9,165 nt of DNA. Origin: JBCBRR01 sp039029235. GTDB taxonomy: Bacteria; Bacteroidota; Bacteroidia; Cytophagales; Amoebophilaceae. This document shows positions 1 to 8,653 of this stretch, in pieces. Under the pieces are notes generated by a model. That model searched no databases. It was given only the letters and a program-made list of their open reading frames with translations, and was not told where the DNA came from. Every line of letters starts with the position of its first letter. The first letter of the stretch is position 1. The stretch covers positions 1 through 9,165 of the forward strand of contig JBCCGO010000032.1 of assembly GCA_039029235.1 (NCBI GenBank), written 5' to 3'. Made by a program: the position numbers and the translations under genes.

Positions 1-1
1 A

Positions 2-145
2 GAAGGGATACAGCAAGGTATGGAGCGATGTATGAAAGAAGAGAAAAAAGCCATCGCCAAGAACTTGCTCTCCAACGGTCTTAGCATATCACTGATTTCT
101 CAAGTGACAGGCCTCAGCAGGCAAGTAATAGCAAAGCTGGGATGA
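2..145 (+). CDS. PD-(D/E)XK (Rpn-type) nuclease/transposase family protein, C-terminal end only
   Basis: The last 47 codons of a gene that begins outside the window, read in the frame starting at base 2 and ending at TGA 143-145. The tail has two parts: a charged, Gln/Glu/Lys-rich stretch (EGIQQGMERCMKEEKKA) and a helix-turn-helix-like segment (NLLSNGLSISLISQVTGLS) ending in VIAKLG. This architecture is typical of the C-terminus of the Rpn / 'PD-(D/E)XK nuclease family transposase' group, which is abundant in Cardinium and Amoebophilus genomes. The catalytic nuclease core is not in the window, so activity and completeness cannot be judged. Family members are thought to nick or recombine DNA. 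The assignment rests on the pattern of the tail alone. Confidence 0.65.
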   Translation, partial: EGIQQGMERCMKEEKKAIAKNLLSNGLSISLISQVTGLSRQVIAKLG

Positions 146-322
146 AGATAGACTCAACGAGGAAGCTTGGCTGGCAGCATTTCACGCTTACCATAGCAAG
201 CTGGCAATCTTCTACGTACCTAATACATACCGGAACAACCACCTGCTAGGGGTAAGGTATGTGAATCTGTTTCTATCTTGCGTAGAGTGTACTAGCCAAT
301 CAGTCTCTACTAACCCTAGACT

Positions 323-3300
323 ATGTACTATGTAGCTGACTTACACGTCCACTCGCACTACTCGCGGGCAACCAGCAAGGATCTGAACCTAGCGTCACTC
401 TATCAGTGGGCAAATATCAAAGGGATCGATGTAGTAGGGACAGGAGACTTTACACATCCCCAGTGGTTTCAAACACTGCAAGAAGAGCTGGTACCAGATG
501 GGACAGGATTGTATCAGCTCAAAAATCCACCTCCACAGCTGTGCAGAGGGCGGACTATAGACGTGCGCTTTTGCCTTACGACAGAAGTTAGTTCTATCTA
601 TAAGCAAGGCGATAAGGTGCGCAAGAACCATAACCTCCTCTATGCACCAGACCTAGAGACAGTCGCTAAGCTCAATGCCAAACTGGCTACTATCGGGAAT
701 CTGGCTGCTGATGGACGTCCCATCTTGGGCTTGCCTTCCAGAGACTTGTTAGAGATTGTTTTAGAATCCTCTGACCAGGCTTACCTAATTCCTGCCCATG
801 TCTGGACTCCTTGGTTCTCTACCCTAGGCTCTAAGTCGGGCTACGATAGCATAGAGGCATGCTTCAGGGACCTGACATCACACATCTTTGCCTTAGAAAC
901 AGGTCTCTCGTCTGACCCCGCTATGAACCGGCGGCTCAGTGCCTTGGATAGGTATACGATGGTCTCCAACTCTGACGCTCATTCGCCTAAAAACTTAGGG
1001 CGCGAGGCCAATCTCTTTGATACATCCCTGACCTATGATGCCATGTTCAGGGCACTAAAAACCCAGCAAGGGTTCTTAGGAACACTCGAGTTCTTTCCTG
1101 AAGAAGGCAAATATCATATGGATGGCCACCGCAGTTGTGGAGTGTGTCTCGATCCTAGCACTACGCAGCAACATAAAGGCCTATGTCCTACTTGCGGCAA
1201 GGCGCTCACGATAGGGGTCTTGCATAGGGTAGTAGCACTGGCTGATCGGCAGGAGCCACAGAAGCCTAAGCATGCAGCCGACTTCGCGTATATCATCCCC
1301 CTGCCTGAGATAATTGCAGAGATTAAAGGGGCGGGGGTCGGTAGCAAAGAGGTACAAAAGCAATTCCAGCGTATCATCGGTCTTTTTGGAGATGAGTTTG
1401 CCTTTCTAAGAGCAACGCCTATAGAGGAGATCCGTAAGCAACTCGGCACTATTTATGCCGAAGCTATCCGGAGACTGCGTAATCAACAGATAACCCCAAG
1501 CCCAGGCTATGATGGGCTGTATGGTGCTATCCGGATCTTCCAACCAGGAGAGCTCAAGGAACTTACTGGGCAGCTATACTGGTTTGAAGCGCCTACAGTC
1601 ACTACCCAACATCGCGTACAGCCAGCACATACCATCATCCAAGAGCATCGCCAGCCAGCACAGCCTATCCACACACCCCTATCACTCAACGAAGTACAGC
1701 GTGCTATACAAGCGCACAACCAAGGAGCCATGCTAGTCAAGGCTGGCCCTGGAACAGGCAAAACCCACACGCTAATTCAATGGATTGGTAGCTGCCTTAC
1801 ACAACCCAGGAAAGACCCAGCTAGGATACTGGCGATTACTTTTACAAATAAGGCAGCCGATGAGATGAAAGCTAGACTCATAGCACTATTAGGAGCACGC
1901 GCTAGCAGCATTCAGGTAGGTACCTTCCATGCCATAGCCTATCAGATGCTCCAAGAGCGCTATCCTGAGCTACGCACGGTGTATGATACAGCAGACCGTA
2001 ACCTAGCCTTGCACTTGCTTTTTCCTGAGCTTACCGAGCATGCTTGCCAAATAGTGGCACAACAACTAGCACAGTATCTTGAAGGCGGGTATGAAAAAGG
2101 AAATCTCCCAGACCCTAAAATCCCAGCCTACGCAGAGCGCTACCAAGCATACCTGCAGGAGCACCAAGCTACTGACCTCTCAGCAATCATACAGCAAGTA
2201 TTGTACTTGTGGCAGGAGGAGCCTACCTGGCTAGCTAAACACCGGGCACGCTATGACTGCTGGGCAGTAGATGAGCTGCAGGATATTAACTCCTCTCAAT
2301 ATCAGTTCATACGTACCCTAGGCCAAGGGAAAACATGCTTAGCCATTGGGGACCCTGACCAGGCTATTTACGGATTTAGGGGTGGGGATGTGCGACTGTT
2401 CTTTCGCTTCCAAGAAGACTTTGACGCCCAAGTGCTGAGCCTAGCCCAGCACTATCGTGCTACAGGCACCATCGTGCAAGCTGCTCAGGCCCTGATCCAG
2501 CACAATACACTCCGAAGTGGCCTGCAGCTACAAACTGATAACCCCCAAGGTACTAAGATCAGCTTAAGAGCAGCCGCCAATGCCCAGGAAGAGGCAGGTT
2601 ATGTTGTTGACCAAATAAAGGCCTATGTAGGAGGGATCGACAACCTAGCACTAGGCACACCCGATACAGGGCAATACACTTTTGCTGATATAGCTGTGCT
2701 GTTTAGGCAACGTGCTGCCGGGCAGGCTGTCCTTACGCACCTGCGCCGAGCTGGCATTCCTGCCCATTGGGGAGATACTAGTACGCTCCTAGCCACTCCC
2801 CCATTTTGCGTCGTTGCCGATATTCTACGGCTCTACCTGCACCCTGCAGATCTCATGGCCTTTTATAGCCTGCTCACGCAGGGCTGGCAGTGGGATAACC
2901 CAACGGCTCAAAAGCTCTTAGCTAATATACATCCGGCCACGAATACCTTCCCGCATACTGTCCCCTCATTTTTATCAGCACAGCAACAGCGTGACTACCA
3001 TACGTGGCTGGCCTTTTATGGCTCCTTACCTACGTTGCTGCGCAACCAAGGCATCCCCGGTGTTATCAAGGCCATTCTAGCACAGTACGTAGCTGACAAA
3101 GATTTGGATGCAACGCAACGGGTACAACAAGCTACGCTCTTAACACTAGCCCGAGAAACTCTACCAGATGTAGCTGCTTTTCTCCGAAAAATGACTTTAA
3201 CACCTTATACAGATGTAGGCAGGATCAAGAGCGAAGGTATCCATTTGCTCACCTTTCATGCTGCTAAGGGGCTAGAGTTTCCTGTCGTATTCATCGTTGG

Positions 3301-3556
3301 CGTAGAAGCCGGCATTACACCTACTCAACGTCCTGGTAGTGACCTAGAAGAAGAAAGACGCCTATTCTACGTAGCCCTAACGCGTGCTAAGCAAGTGATA
3401 CACCTTACTTATACCCAGAGGCGCATCCAATACGGCCAAGAAAAAGCACAGCATCCTTCTCCCTTCATCCGTGAGCTACCCCAGCACTTACTTCAGTACA
3501 GCCGACCCCAGAAAGATCCTAGACAACAGCAAAAACAACAGCTTCGTTTATTCTAA
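323..3556 (+). CDS. PHP-domain / zinc-ribbon / UvrD-type SF1A helicase fusion protein
   Basis: A 1077-residue cytoplasmic protein with three parts. (1) PHP phosphoesterase domain, residues about 1-260 (TIGR00375-like): DLHVHSHYS with H8 and H10, TGDFTHP with D42 and H45, E88, H103, H159 and SDAH with D218 and H220, so a near-complete set of metal ligands. (2) Zinc ribbon, C272/C275 and C288/C291. (3) SF1A helicase from about residue 450: Walker A GPGTGKTH (475-482), motif Ia ITFTNKAADEM, motif II DELQD (650-654), motif III GDPDQAIYGFRGG (676-688), motif IV QHYR, motif V LLTFHAAKGLEF (975-986) and motif VI RRLFYVALTRAK (1012-1023). Every motif needed for ATP-driven unwinding is present. The C-terminus is short and Gln-rich (QQQKQQ), with no obvious UvrD tudor tail. 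The start at 323 places the first PHP motif at residues 6-14, as the family expects; no Shine-Dalgarno is visible. Likely role: DNA repair or recombination. The substrate of the PHP part is unknown. The gene is convergent with mscS, 65 nt apart. Confidence 0.93.
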   Translation: MYYVADLHVHSHYSRATSKDLNLASLYQWANIKGIDVVGTGDFTHPQWFQTLQEELVPDGTGLYQLKNPPPQLCRGRTIDVRFCLTTEVSSIYKQGDKVRKNHNLLYAPDLETVAKLNAKLATIGNLAADGRPILGLPSRDLLEIVLESSDQAYLIPAHVWTPWFSTLGSKSGYDSIEACFRDLTSHIFALETGLSSDPAMNRRLSALDRYTMVSNSDAHSPKNLGREANLFDTSLTYDAMFRALKTQQGFLGTLEFFPEEGKYHMDGHRSCGVCLDPSTTQQHKGLCPTCGKALTIGVLHRVVALADRQEPQKPKHAADFAYIIPLPEIIAEIKGAGVGSKEVQKQFQRIIGLFGDEFAFLRATPIEEIRKQLGTIYAEAIRRLRNQQITPSPGYDGLYGAIRIFQPGELKELTGQLYWFEAPTVTTQHRVQPAHTIIQEHRQPAQPIHTPLSLNEVQRAIQAHNQGAMLVKAGPGTGKTHTLIQWIGSCLTQPRKDPARILAITFTNKAADEMKARLIALLGARASSIQVGTFHAIAYQMLQERYPELRTVYDTADRNLALHLLFPELTEHACQIVAQQLAQYLEGGYEKGNLPDPKIPAYAERYQAYLQEHQATDLSAIIQQVLYLWQEEPTWLAKHRARYDCWAVDELQDINSSQYQFIRTLGQGKTCLAIGDPDQAIYGFRGGDVRLFFRFQEDFDAQVLSLAQHYRATGTIVQAAQALIQHNTLRSGLQLQTDNPQGTKISLRAAANAQEEAGYVVDQIKAYVGGIDNLALGTPDTGQYTFADIAVLFRQRAAGQAVLTHLRRAGIPAHWGDTSTLLATPPFCVVADILRLYLHPADLMAFYSLLTQGWQWDNPTAQKLLANIHPATNTFPHTVPSFLSAQQQRDYHTWLAFYGSLPTLLRNQGIPGVIKAILAQYVADKDLDATQRVQQATLLTLARETLPDVAAFLRKMTLTPYTDVGRIKSEGIHLLTFHAAKGLEFPVVFIVGVEAGITPTQRPGSDLEEERRLFYVALTRAKQVIHLTYTQRRIQYGQEKAQHPSPFIRELPQHLLQYSRPQKDPRQQQKQQLRLF

Positions 3557-3621
3557 ATTATTGCTCCACCAGCGCTTGAAACGGCTTTTAATATTGCAGA
3601 TAATTTGAAACGCTATCAGAT

Positions 3622-4842
3622 CTACGTAGCTCTTCCTTCTTGCCCCTGAGCAAAGAAATCCTGCAAGCGTTGCTGCAAAGCAGCAGGGTCTGTAGTGTAT
3701 TCAGGGTACGATGCCCGCAGCGGCCCAGCAAAGCTTAGGCCTAGGGCTGATGCTAGCTTGATCATGCCCGTCAAGATTTCATGTCTACCCTGCAGCTCCC
3801 GGCGGTAATCAGTAATCCGGAAGTATATATGAGTCATAACTTCCAGCTTGGACTCTTTGAGATCCTTCAAATAGATAAAGCATCTATCCTTTACCACGTA
3901 CGGATGTTGGGGCACCATCTGGCGTAGTCCTTCTACAAAAGCTTCGATCAGGGCAGGTGGCGTATCATAAGCAAGTATTAAGCTCGTAAAAAAACGCCGA
4001 TGCCTTCTCGATCCATAATTATCGATCGGGGCATCAGCCAGCTTGGAATTCGGAACATAGATGACTGACTCCTGCGTAGTGCGCAACCGTGTAGAGCGAA
4101 GGCCGATTTCCTCTACTTTCCCCTCAATAGCACCTGCAACAATGACATCTCCTACACTAAAGGGCTTATCGACCAAAATCATGAGGGAGCCAAACAGGTT
4201 CTTGAGTGTATCTTGCGAAGCCAAGGCAAAAGCCACACCACTAATAGAAAAACCTGCCAGTAAAGCCTTGGTATCAAAGTTTAGGCTCTTCATGATCCAC
4301 AGCACCCCGATGCTAACTACCAGTACTTTGGCGGCTTTCCTGAGTAGTGGCAGCAGATGAACGATGACCTGGCTGCTCTTTTGGTTTCCACGTTGATAAA
4401 GGTAGAAAGCTAGCAGATCTACCAATTGATAGCTTAGGTAGGTAAGCGAAAAGGCTGCAAGTCCGCGTGATAGCAAAATCAGACCGCCTTCTACAGCCAT
4501 GGGAAGTTGGGCCAGGGGCACAGTAATGATGACTAAGAAAGCTACCAGCGCGATGCTTAGGGGGCCTGCCGCAGCCAGGTTGTTAGGGTACCATCGGTTG
4601 ACAAAATGGTAGATTATCCTGCTGAAAGACCAATGCAGCATTCTATAAGCAATGACGGACAAAAGCAATAACAGAAGCATGCCCACGCACGGCCATAGGT
4701 ATAGCCCTAGGAAAACGTAGCTCCGCAAGCTGCTGGGCAGCCAGCCCGATAGGCCATCTCCAGCAACGCCGGCCTTTTGCCCTGCCTGAACTACACCCAA
4801 GACATTAAGGGCACATAAGGGCATCAGACAATAGTATCCCAT
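3622..4842 (-). CDS. mscS: MscS-family small-conductance mechanosensitive channel
   Basis: A 406-residue inner-membrane channel that opens under membrane tension and releases solutes after osmotic downshock. Hydrophobic segments lie near residues 41-69, 95-113, 118-150 and 172-186, followed by the family's pore-lining helix at about 192-217 (AGFSISGVAFALASQDTLKN), rich in Gly and Ala as in MscS TM3. The cytosolic beta domain follows, with DKPFSVGDVI (225-234), an LRSTRLRT stretch (248-255) and VPNS (263-266). The rest, to residue 406, is the alpha/beta vestibule domain. E. coli MscS has 286 residues; the extra length here is extra N-terminal transmembrane region, as in many longer family members. 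The residue 1-20 stretch is hydrophobic and may be a signal or first membrane segment. It is the last gene of the ruvX-def-mscS operon, 27 nt behind def. The start ATG lies in the same frame as the def stop codon and has no visible Shine-Dalgarno. Symbol given at family level. Confidence 0.92.
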   Translation of the reverse strand: MGYYCLMPLCALNVLGVVQAGQKAGVAGDGLSGWLPSSLRSYVFLGLYLWPCVGMLLLLLLSVIAYRMLHWSFSRIIYHFVNRWYPNNLAAAGPLSIALVAFLVIITVPLAQLPMAVEGGLILLSRGLAAFSLTYLSYQLVDLLAFYLYQRGNQKSSQVIVHLLPLLRKAAKVLVVSIGVLWIMKSLNFDTKALLAGFSISGVAFALASQDTLKNLFGSLMILVDKPFSVGDVIVAGAIEGKVEEIGLRSTRLRTTQESVIYVPNSKLADAPIDNYGSRRHRRFFTSLILAYDTPPALIEAFVEGLRQMVPQHPYVVKDRCFIYLKDLKESKLEVMTHIYFRITDYRRELQGRHEILTGMIKLASALGLSFAGPLRASYPEYTTDPAALQQRLQDFFAQGQEGRAT

Positions 4843-4869
4843 ATCAAGATAATATAGGTGTTCATATAA

Positions 4870-5484
4870 CTAGGTTATCTTTGCTATGCAACGCTCCAGG
4901 GGGCCTTTCGGAGAAGCTTGGGGAGTATACTGCCTGGGGAAACGCATGGGGTAGGTCACGGCTATCTTGCCCTGGCTGATATCAGCAAGCTTACCTTGTA
5001 GTAAGTGCCTCTCGGACCTACTCGCATAGTCGATATGCAACTTCCCTTCTAGGTGGTCATATTCATGCTGAACCACTCTAGCAAGCATATCAGCCAGTAC
5101 TTCTTTTTGTTGCCTCCAATGGGTATCAAAATAGGTAACCACTACCCGATGAGCTCTAGGTACATTTATCCGAATCGTTGGTATACTCAAGCAACCCTCT
5201 GCCTGATACTGCGACCTAGTTTTACCATCCAGCTGTAGGCTTGGATTAATATATACCTTACTGCACGACTCGCTCTGCGTGGTTGCTTCCCTGAAAGGGC
5301 TGAGATCTACCACAAACAAGCGTAGCGACTTCCCTATCTGTGGAGCAGCCAAGCCTACTCCCTTCGCCTGCTCCATAGTAGCAAACATAGCAGCTACCAG
5401 TGCCTGTACATCAGTACCGGGTACTAGGTTTTTGGCTCTTTTTCTAAGCACACGGTCGCCGTAGGCCACAATAGGGTAAATCAT
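4870..5484 (-). CDS. def: Peptide deformylase
   Basis: A 204-residue metalloenzyme that removes the N-terminal formyl group from nascent proteins in the cytosol. All three diagnostic motifs are present: GVGLAAPQ (42-49), EGCLS (96-100, with the metal-binding Cys98) and HEYDH (140-144, with metal ligands His140 and His144 and catalytic Glu141). The length fits type I bacterial deformylases, with about 40 residues after the last motif. The start ATG at 5484 overlaps the ruvX stop in an ATGA arrangement, so translation is probably coupled to ruvX. No formyltransferase (fmt) gene is adjacent. The ruvX-def order is, from memory, common in Bacteroidota, where a TPR protein often follows instead of mscS. 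Confidence 0.97.
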   Translation of the reverse strand: MIYPIVAYGDRVLRKRAKNLVPGTDVQALVAAMFATMEQAKGVGLAAPQIGKSLRLFVVDLSPFREATTQSESCSKVYINPSLQLDGKTRSQYQAEGCLSIPTIRINVPRAHRVVVTYFDTHWRQQKEVLADMLARVVQHEYDHLEGKLHIDYASRSERHLLQGKLADISQGKIAVTYPMRFPRQYTPQASPKGPLERCIAKIT

Positions 5485-5906
5485 AGTTGGTCGTGATTAC
5501 AGCGCGTTAAAAAGGATTGTAATATTAGGGTAGCACTCAGCTTATCCAAGTTAGCCTTATTGCGCCGGTCCTTTTTCTTTGCTCCCCCTTCTACCATGCC
5601 GGCCAGGGCTAGCCTAGACGTGTAGCGCTCATCTTGCCAAAACACGTGCTGTTCTGGGAAAGCTTGTTGCAACATATCTACAAACGTCTTAATTGCCACT
5701 TTTAAGGCTGAAGGCCTATGATGAAGCTGCCCAGGCAGACCTACTACAAAAGCAGCTACTTTTTCTCGTTGTACATAGTGCTGTAAGAAAGTCAGCGTAT
5801 TTATGCGCTGAACGGTAGTCAGCGGCGTAGCAATGATTCTGAGTGGGTCAGTAACTGCCAGGCCTACCCGCTTCAGACCATAATCAATAGCTATTACTCT
5901 ACTCAT
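5481..5906 (-). CDS. ruvX: RuvX/YqgF family putative Holliday junction resolvase / pre-16S rRNA nuclease
   Basis: A 141-residue protein of the YqgF RNase H-like fold, full length for the family. Key sites: IDYGLKRVGLAVTD (7-20) with catalytic Asp8, VVGLPGQL (54-61), QDERYTS (91-97) with acidic Glu93, and the C-terminal LDKLSATLIL (120-129) with Asp121. Family members are annotated as Holliday junction resolvases; in E. coli YqgF has been tied to maturation of the 5' end of 16S rRNA. A 16S gene sits about 1.2 kb away on the same strand, but with the thioesterase gene and a gap between, so co-transcription is not implied. First gene of the operon. The start at 5906 is the natural one because the first beta strand and DYG motif follow at once; no Shine-Dalgarno is visible. 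The nearest promoter-like match (5924-5931) is imperfect. Confidence 0.95.
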   Translation of the reverse strand: MSRVIAIDYGLKRVGLAVTDPLRIIATPLTTVQRINTLTFLQHYVQREKVAAFVVGLPGQLHHRPSALKVAIKTFVDMLQQAFPEQHVFWQDERYTSRLALAGMVEGGAKKKDRRNKANLDKLSATLILQSFLTRCNHDQL

Positions 5907-6360
5907 GGTGCCAAGGGTTTCTACGAAGATAAGGATTACTTCCTAGGAGTGCACTAGCCTGCATATTTAGCCAATTGTTGGTCGTAAGGGCTTTGCCAAG
6001 ATAGCTATGAGGTACTACAGGAGCCTCGGAGGATGGTCTGGGGTGTAGCAATCGCCTAAAGACGACACTTAAGATAGAAGATGGGGATTTGGCGCTAGCC
6101 AGGGGGAAAAATTATGGGGCAAAGGCCGAAGGCATTGGCGTGAGCGGGAAGCTGTGGAGGATAGTGGCTACGAAGCAGTATCAGAAGCTGTGGCAGGAGG
6201 ATGTGTACTGAGCAAGTTGGTCTCTAGCAAATCTGGGATTGCTATGCTATAGTGGCTCTCGCGGCCTTGCTTTTTGCATATAAAAGATACAGCGTAAAGT
6301 TGCAGTACTCAATGACCCTTTTGGTGGGGAATATTTGGCTTGTAACTGCCTCGTACCTAC
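5907..6360. other. Gene-poor interval between ruvX and the thioesterase gene
   Basis: About 450 bases with no full-length gene recognisable on either strand, no tRNA-like cloverleaf and no CRISPR-type repeat. It holds the upstream region of the ruvX operon (about 5907-6000), a coding-like remnant on the plus strand (6011-6211, listed separately) and an AT-richer stretch (6270-6345) downstream of the thioesterase stop. No convincing terminator with a U-run was found behind the thioesterase gene. Confidence 0.6.
6011..6211 (+). pseudogene. Possible decayed gene fragment, family not recognised
   Basis: A 66-codon stretch without stops that lacks an ATG start and ends at TGA 6209-6211. The translation from about residue 17 onward has a natural protein look, with balanced charged and hydrophobic residues (LKIEDGDLALARGKNYG, then GKLWRIVATKQYQKLW). 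The first 16 codons are low-complexity and may not belong. The EDGDLALARG run is faintly like the N-terminus of phage/contractile-injection baseplate gp25/DUF2634 proteins, but this is a guess from a few residues and no other motif supports it. The frame is closed by TGA at 6008-6010. It could also be chance open sequence. Confidence 0.25.
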
Positions 6361-6783
6361 TTATCGCTTATCAAGAACCTTAACGGTTAGCTGGCTAGCA
6401 CAGACAAGCTGCTTTTGCTCATCAGTAATCTTAATCTGCCATACTTGGGTAGACTTACCTGTATGGAGCGGTGTAGCTACGGCATACACATATCCCTGGG
6501 TAACCCTGCGCATATGATTGGCATGAATCGACAAGCCTACACAATAGTATTGAGCCCGATCTACTGCCAGGTTAGCGGCCATGCTGCCTATAGTCTCTGC
6601 CAGTACTACAGAAGCACCTCCATGGAGCCACCCTATGGGTTGCTGCGTTTTCTGGCTCACTGGCATCTTGGCAGCCAAATAATCTGCGTCTATAGCCGTG
6701 TATTCAATCCCCAGAAAGCCTACCATGTTCCCTTGGCTCGTAGCATTGAGTTCAGCTAAAGCGATATCAGTAGGAGAACGCAT
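6361..6783 (-). CDS. Hotdog-fold acyl-CoA thioesterase, YdiI/MenI-like
   Basis: A 140-residue single-domain hotdog thioesterase. The sequence follows E. coli YdiI (MenI, 1,4-dihydroxy-2-naphthoyl-CoA hydrolase) closely from residue 11 on: ELNATS (11-16), MVGFLGIEYT (20-29), MPVSQKTQQP (40-49), then LHGGASVVLAETIGSMA (53-69). The catalytic Glu63 and the His54 and Gln48 positions match YdiI numbering without gaps, so the enzyme looks active. It would hydrolyse a CoA thioester in the cytosol. The physiological substrate is open: DHNA-CoA in menaquinone synthesis, or general acyl-CoA housekeeping as in the EntH/YbdB relatives. No other men gene is in the window. The start at 6783 is the only one that preserves the full N-terminal helix; no Shine-Dalgarno is visible. 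The gene lies downstream of 16S rRNA on the same strand, 333 nt away. Confidence 0.92.
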   Translation of the reverse strand: MRSPTDIALAELNATSQGNMVGFLGIEYTAIDADYLAAKMPVSQKTQQPIGWLHGGASVVLAETIGSMAANLAVDRAQYYCVGLSIHANHMRRVTQGYVYAVATPLHTGKSTQVWQIKITDEQKQLVCASQLTVKVLDKR

Positions 6784-6840
6784 CGTTGTGGATGTTTAAG
6801 GTCTGTATAATATACCTTCGTCCGGTAATAGCTGGAATGC

Positions 6841-6862
6841 AAAAGCCTATTGTTAGGCTCTT
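6841..6862 (-). terminator. Candidate terminator hairpin upstream of the thioesterase gene
   Basis: On the minus strand the arms AAGAGCCTA and TAGGCTTTT pair over 9 bp (one G-U) around an ACAA loop. The T-run is only four bases and is part of the stem, so termination strength is doubtful. It lies about 255 nt behind the 16S 3' end and 57 nt before the thioesterase ATG, where it could separate the two units. Confidence 0.35.
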
Positions 6863-7012
6863 CCTACCAGGAGTGACTAGTGCTTGTGCCAACATCCTAG
6901 TCACAGCTTCTGATGCTACATACAAGCGGGCGTGTTGGTACTGGTATCCTCCCAAGCTGGGAGTTTTTAGCTTTGTGCCCTCTGCTACGAACAAAATCAG
7001 CGAGTAAGACTT

Positions 7013-7029
7013 TAGCCTTGCTAAGGCTA
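7013..7029 (-). terminator. Candidate hairpin behind the 16S trailer
   Basis: A perfect 7-bp stem, TAGCCTT/AAGGCTA with a 3-nt AGC loop on the minus strand, 88 nt beyond the mature 16S 3' end. What follows (AAGTCTTACT) is not a true U-run. It could end the 16S precursor or stabilise its 3' end; weakly supported. Confidence 0.25.
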
Positions 7030-7093
7030 GCAAGATAGGCATGCAGGTAGGCTGGCCAAACGGGGAGGGGGTAAAAATGATGCAGCGGTAAGT

Positions 7094-7112
7094 AGAGAAG
7101 GTACTGATTACT
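7094..7112 (-). other. 16S trailer arm of the rRNA processing stem
   Basis: On the minus strand this reads AGTAATCAGTACCTTCTCT, starting 4 nt after the mature 16S 3' end. It is complementary to the leader arm at 8679-8697: 6 bp, a one-base bulge, 5 bp, a 1x2 internal loop, then 6 bp, 17 bp in all. Such stems around 16S are the usual RNase III substrate. Confidence 0.75.
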
Positions 7113-7116
7113 CTGT

Positions 7117-8640
<1,524 letters not shown>

Positions 8641-8653
8641 ACTATATACGGTC

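Larger units (their letters stand above)
6784..7116. other. Interval between 16S rRNA and the thioesterase gene; stem-loops, no tRNA or 23S
   Basis: In a canonical operon this position downstream of 16S would carry tRNA-Ile/tRNA-Ala and then 23S. Neither is present: no cloverleaf, and 23S would not fit. Instead there are the 16S trailer arm (7094-7112) and hairpins at 7013-7029, 6949-6963 and 6841-6862. The minus strand also has a stop-free stretch from ATG 7042 to a stop at 6767, overlapping the thioesterase start by 17 nt. Its 91-residue translation has no motif I recognise, and the hairpins it would have to cross argue against it being a gene. Confidence 0.6.

Noticed and set aside
395..1770. 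Antisense and alternative-frame open stretches inside the PHP-helicase gene
   Set aside because: They overlap conserved PHP and helicase motifs in the main frame and show no motif of their own.
3557..3621. Bidirectional terminator between the convergent helicase and mscS genes
   Set aside because: The arms available (AGCG/CGCT, 36 nt apart) are too weak and there is no adjacent U-run; only an 8-nt direct repeat (TTGAAACG) was seen.
5924..5931. TATCTTCG on the minus strand as a -7 element for the ruvX operon
   Set aside because: It differs from TAnnTTTG at one position and has no TTG at the required upstream spacing.
6949..6968. Plus-strand hairpin CTCCCA-AGC-TGGGAG followed by TTTTT, like an intrinsic terminator
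   Set aside because: The stem is only 6 bp with a 3-nt loop, and no plus-strand gene ends upstream of it.
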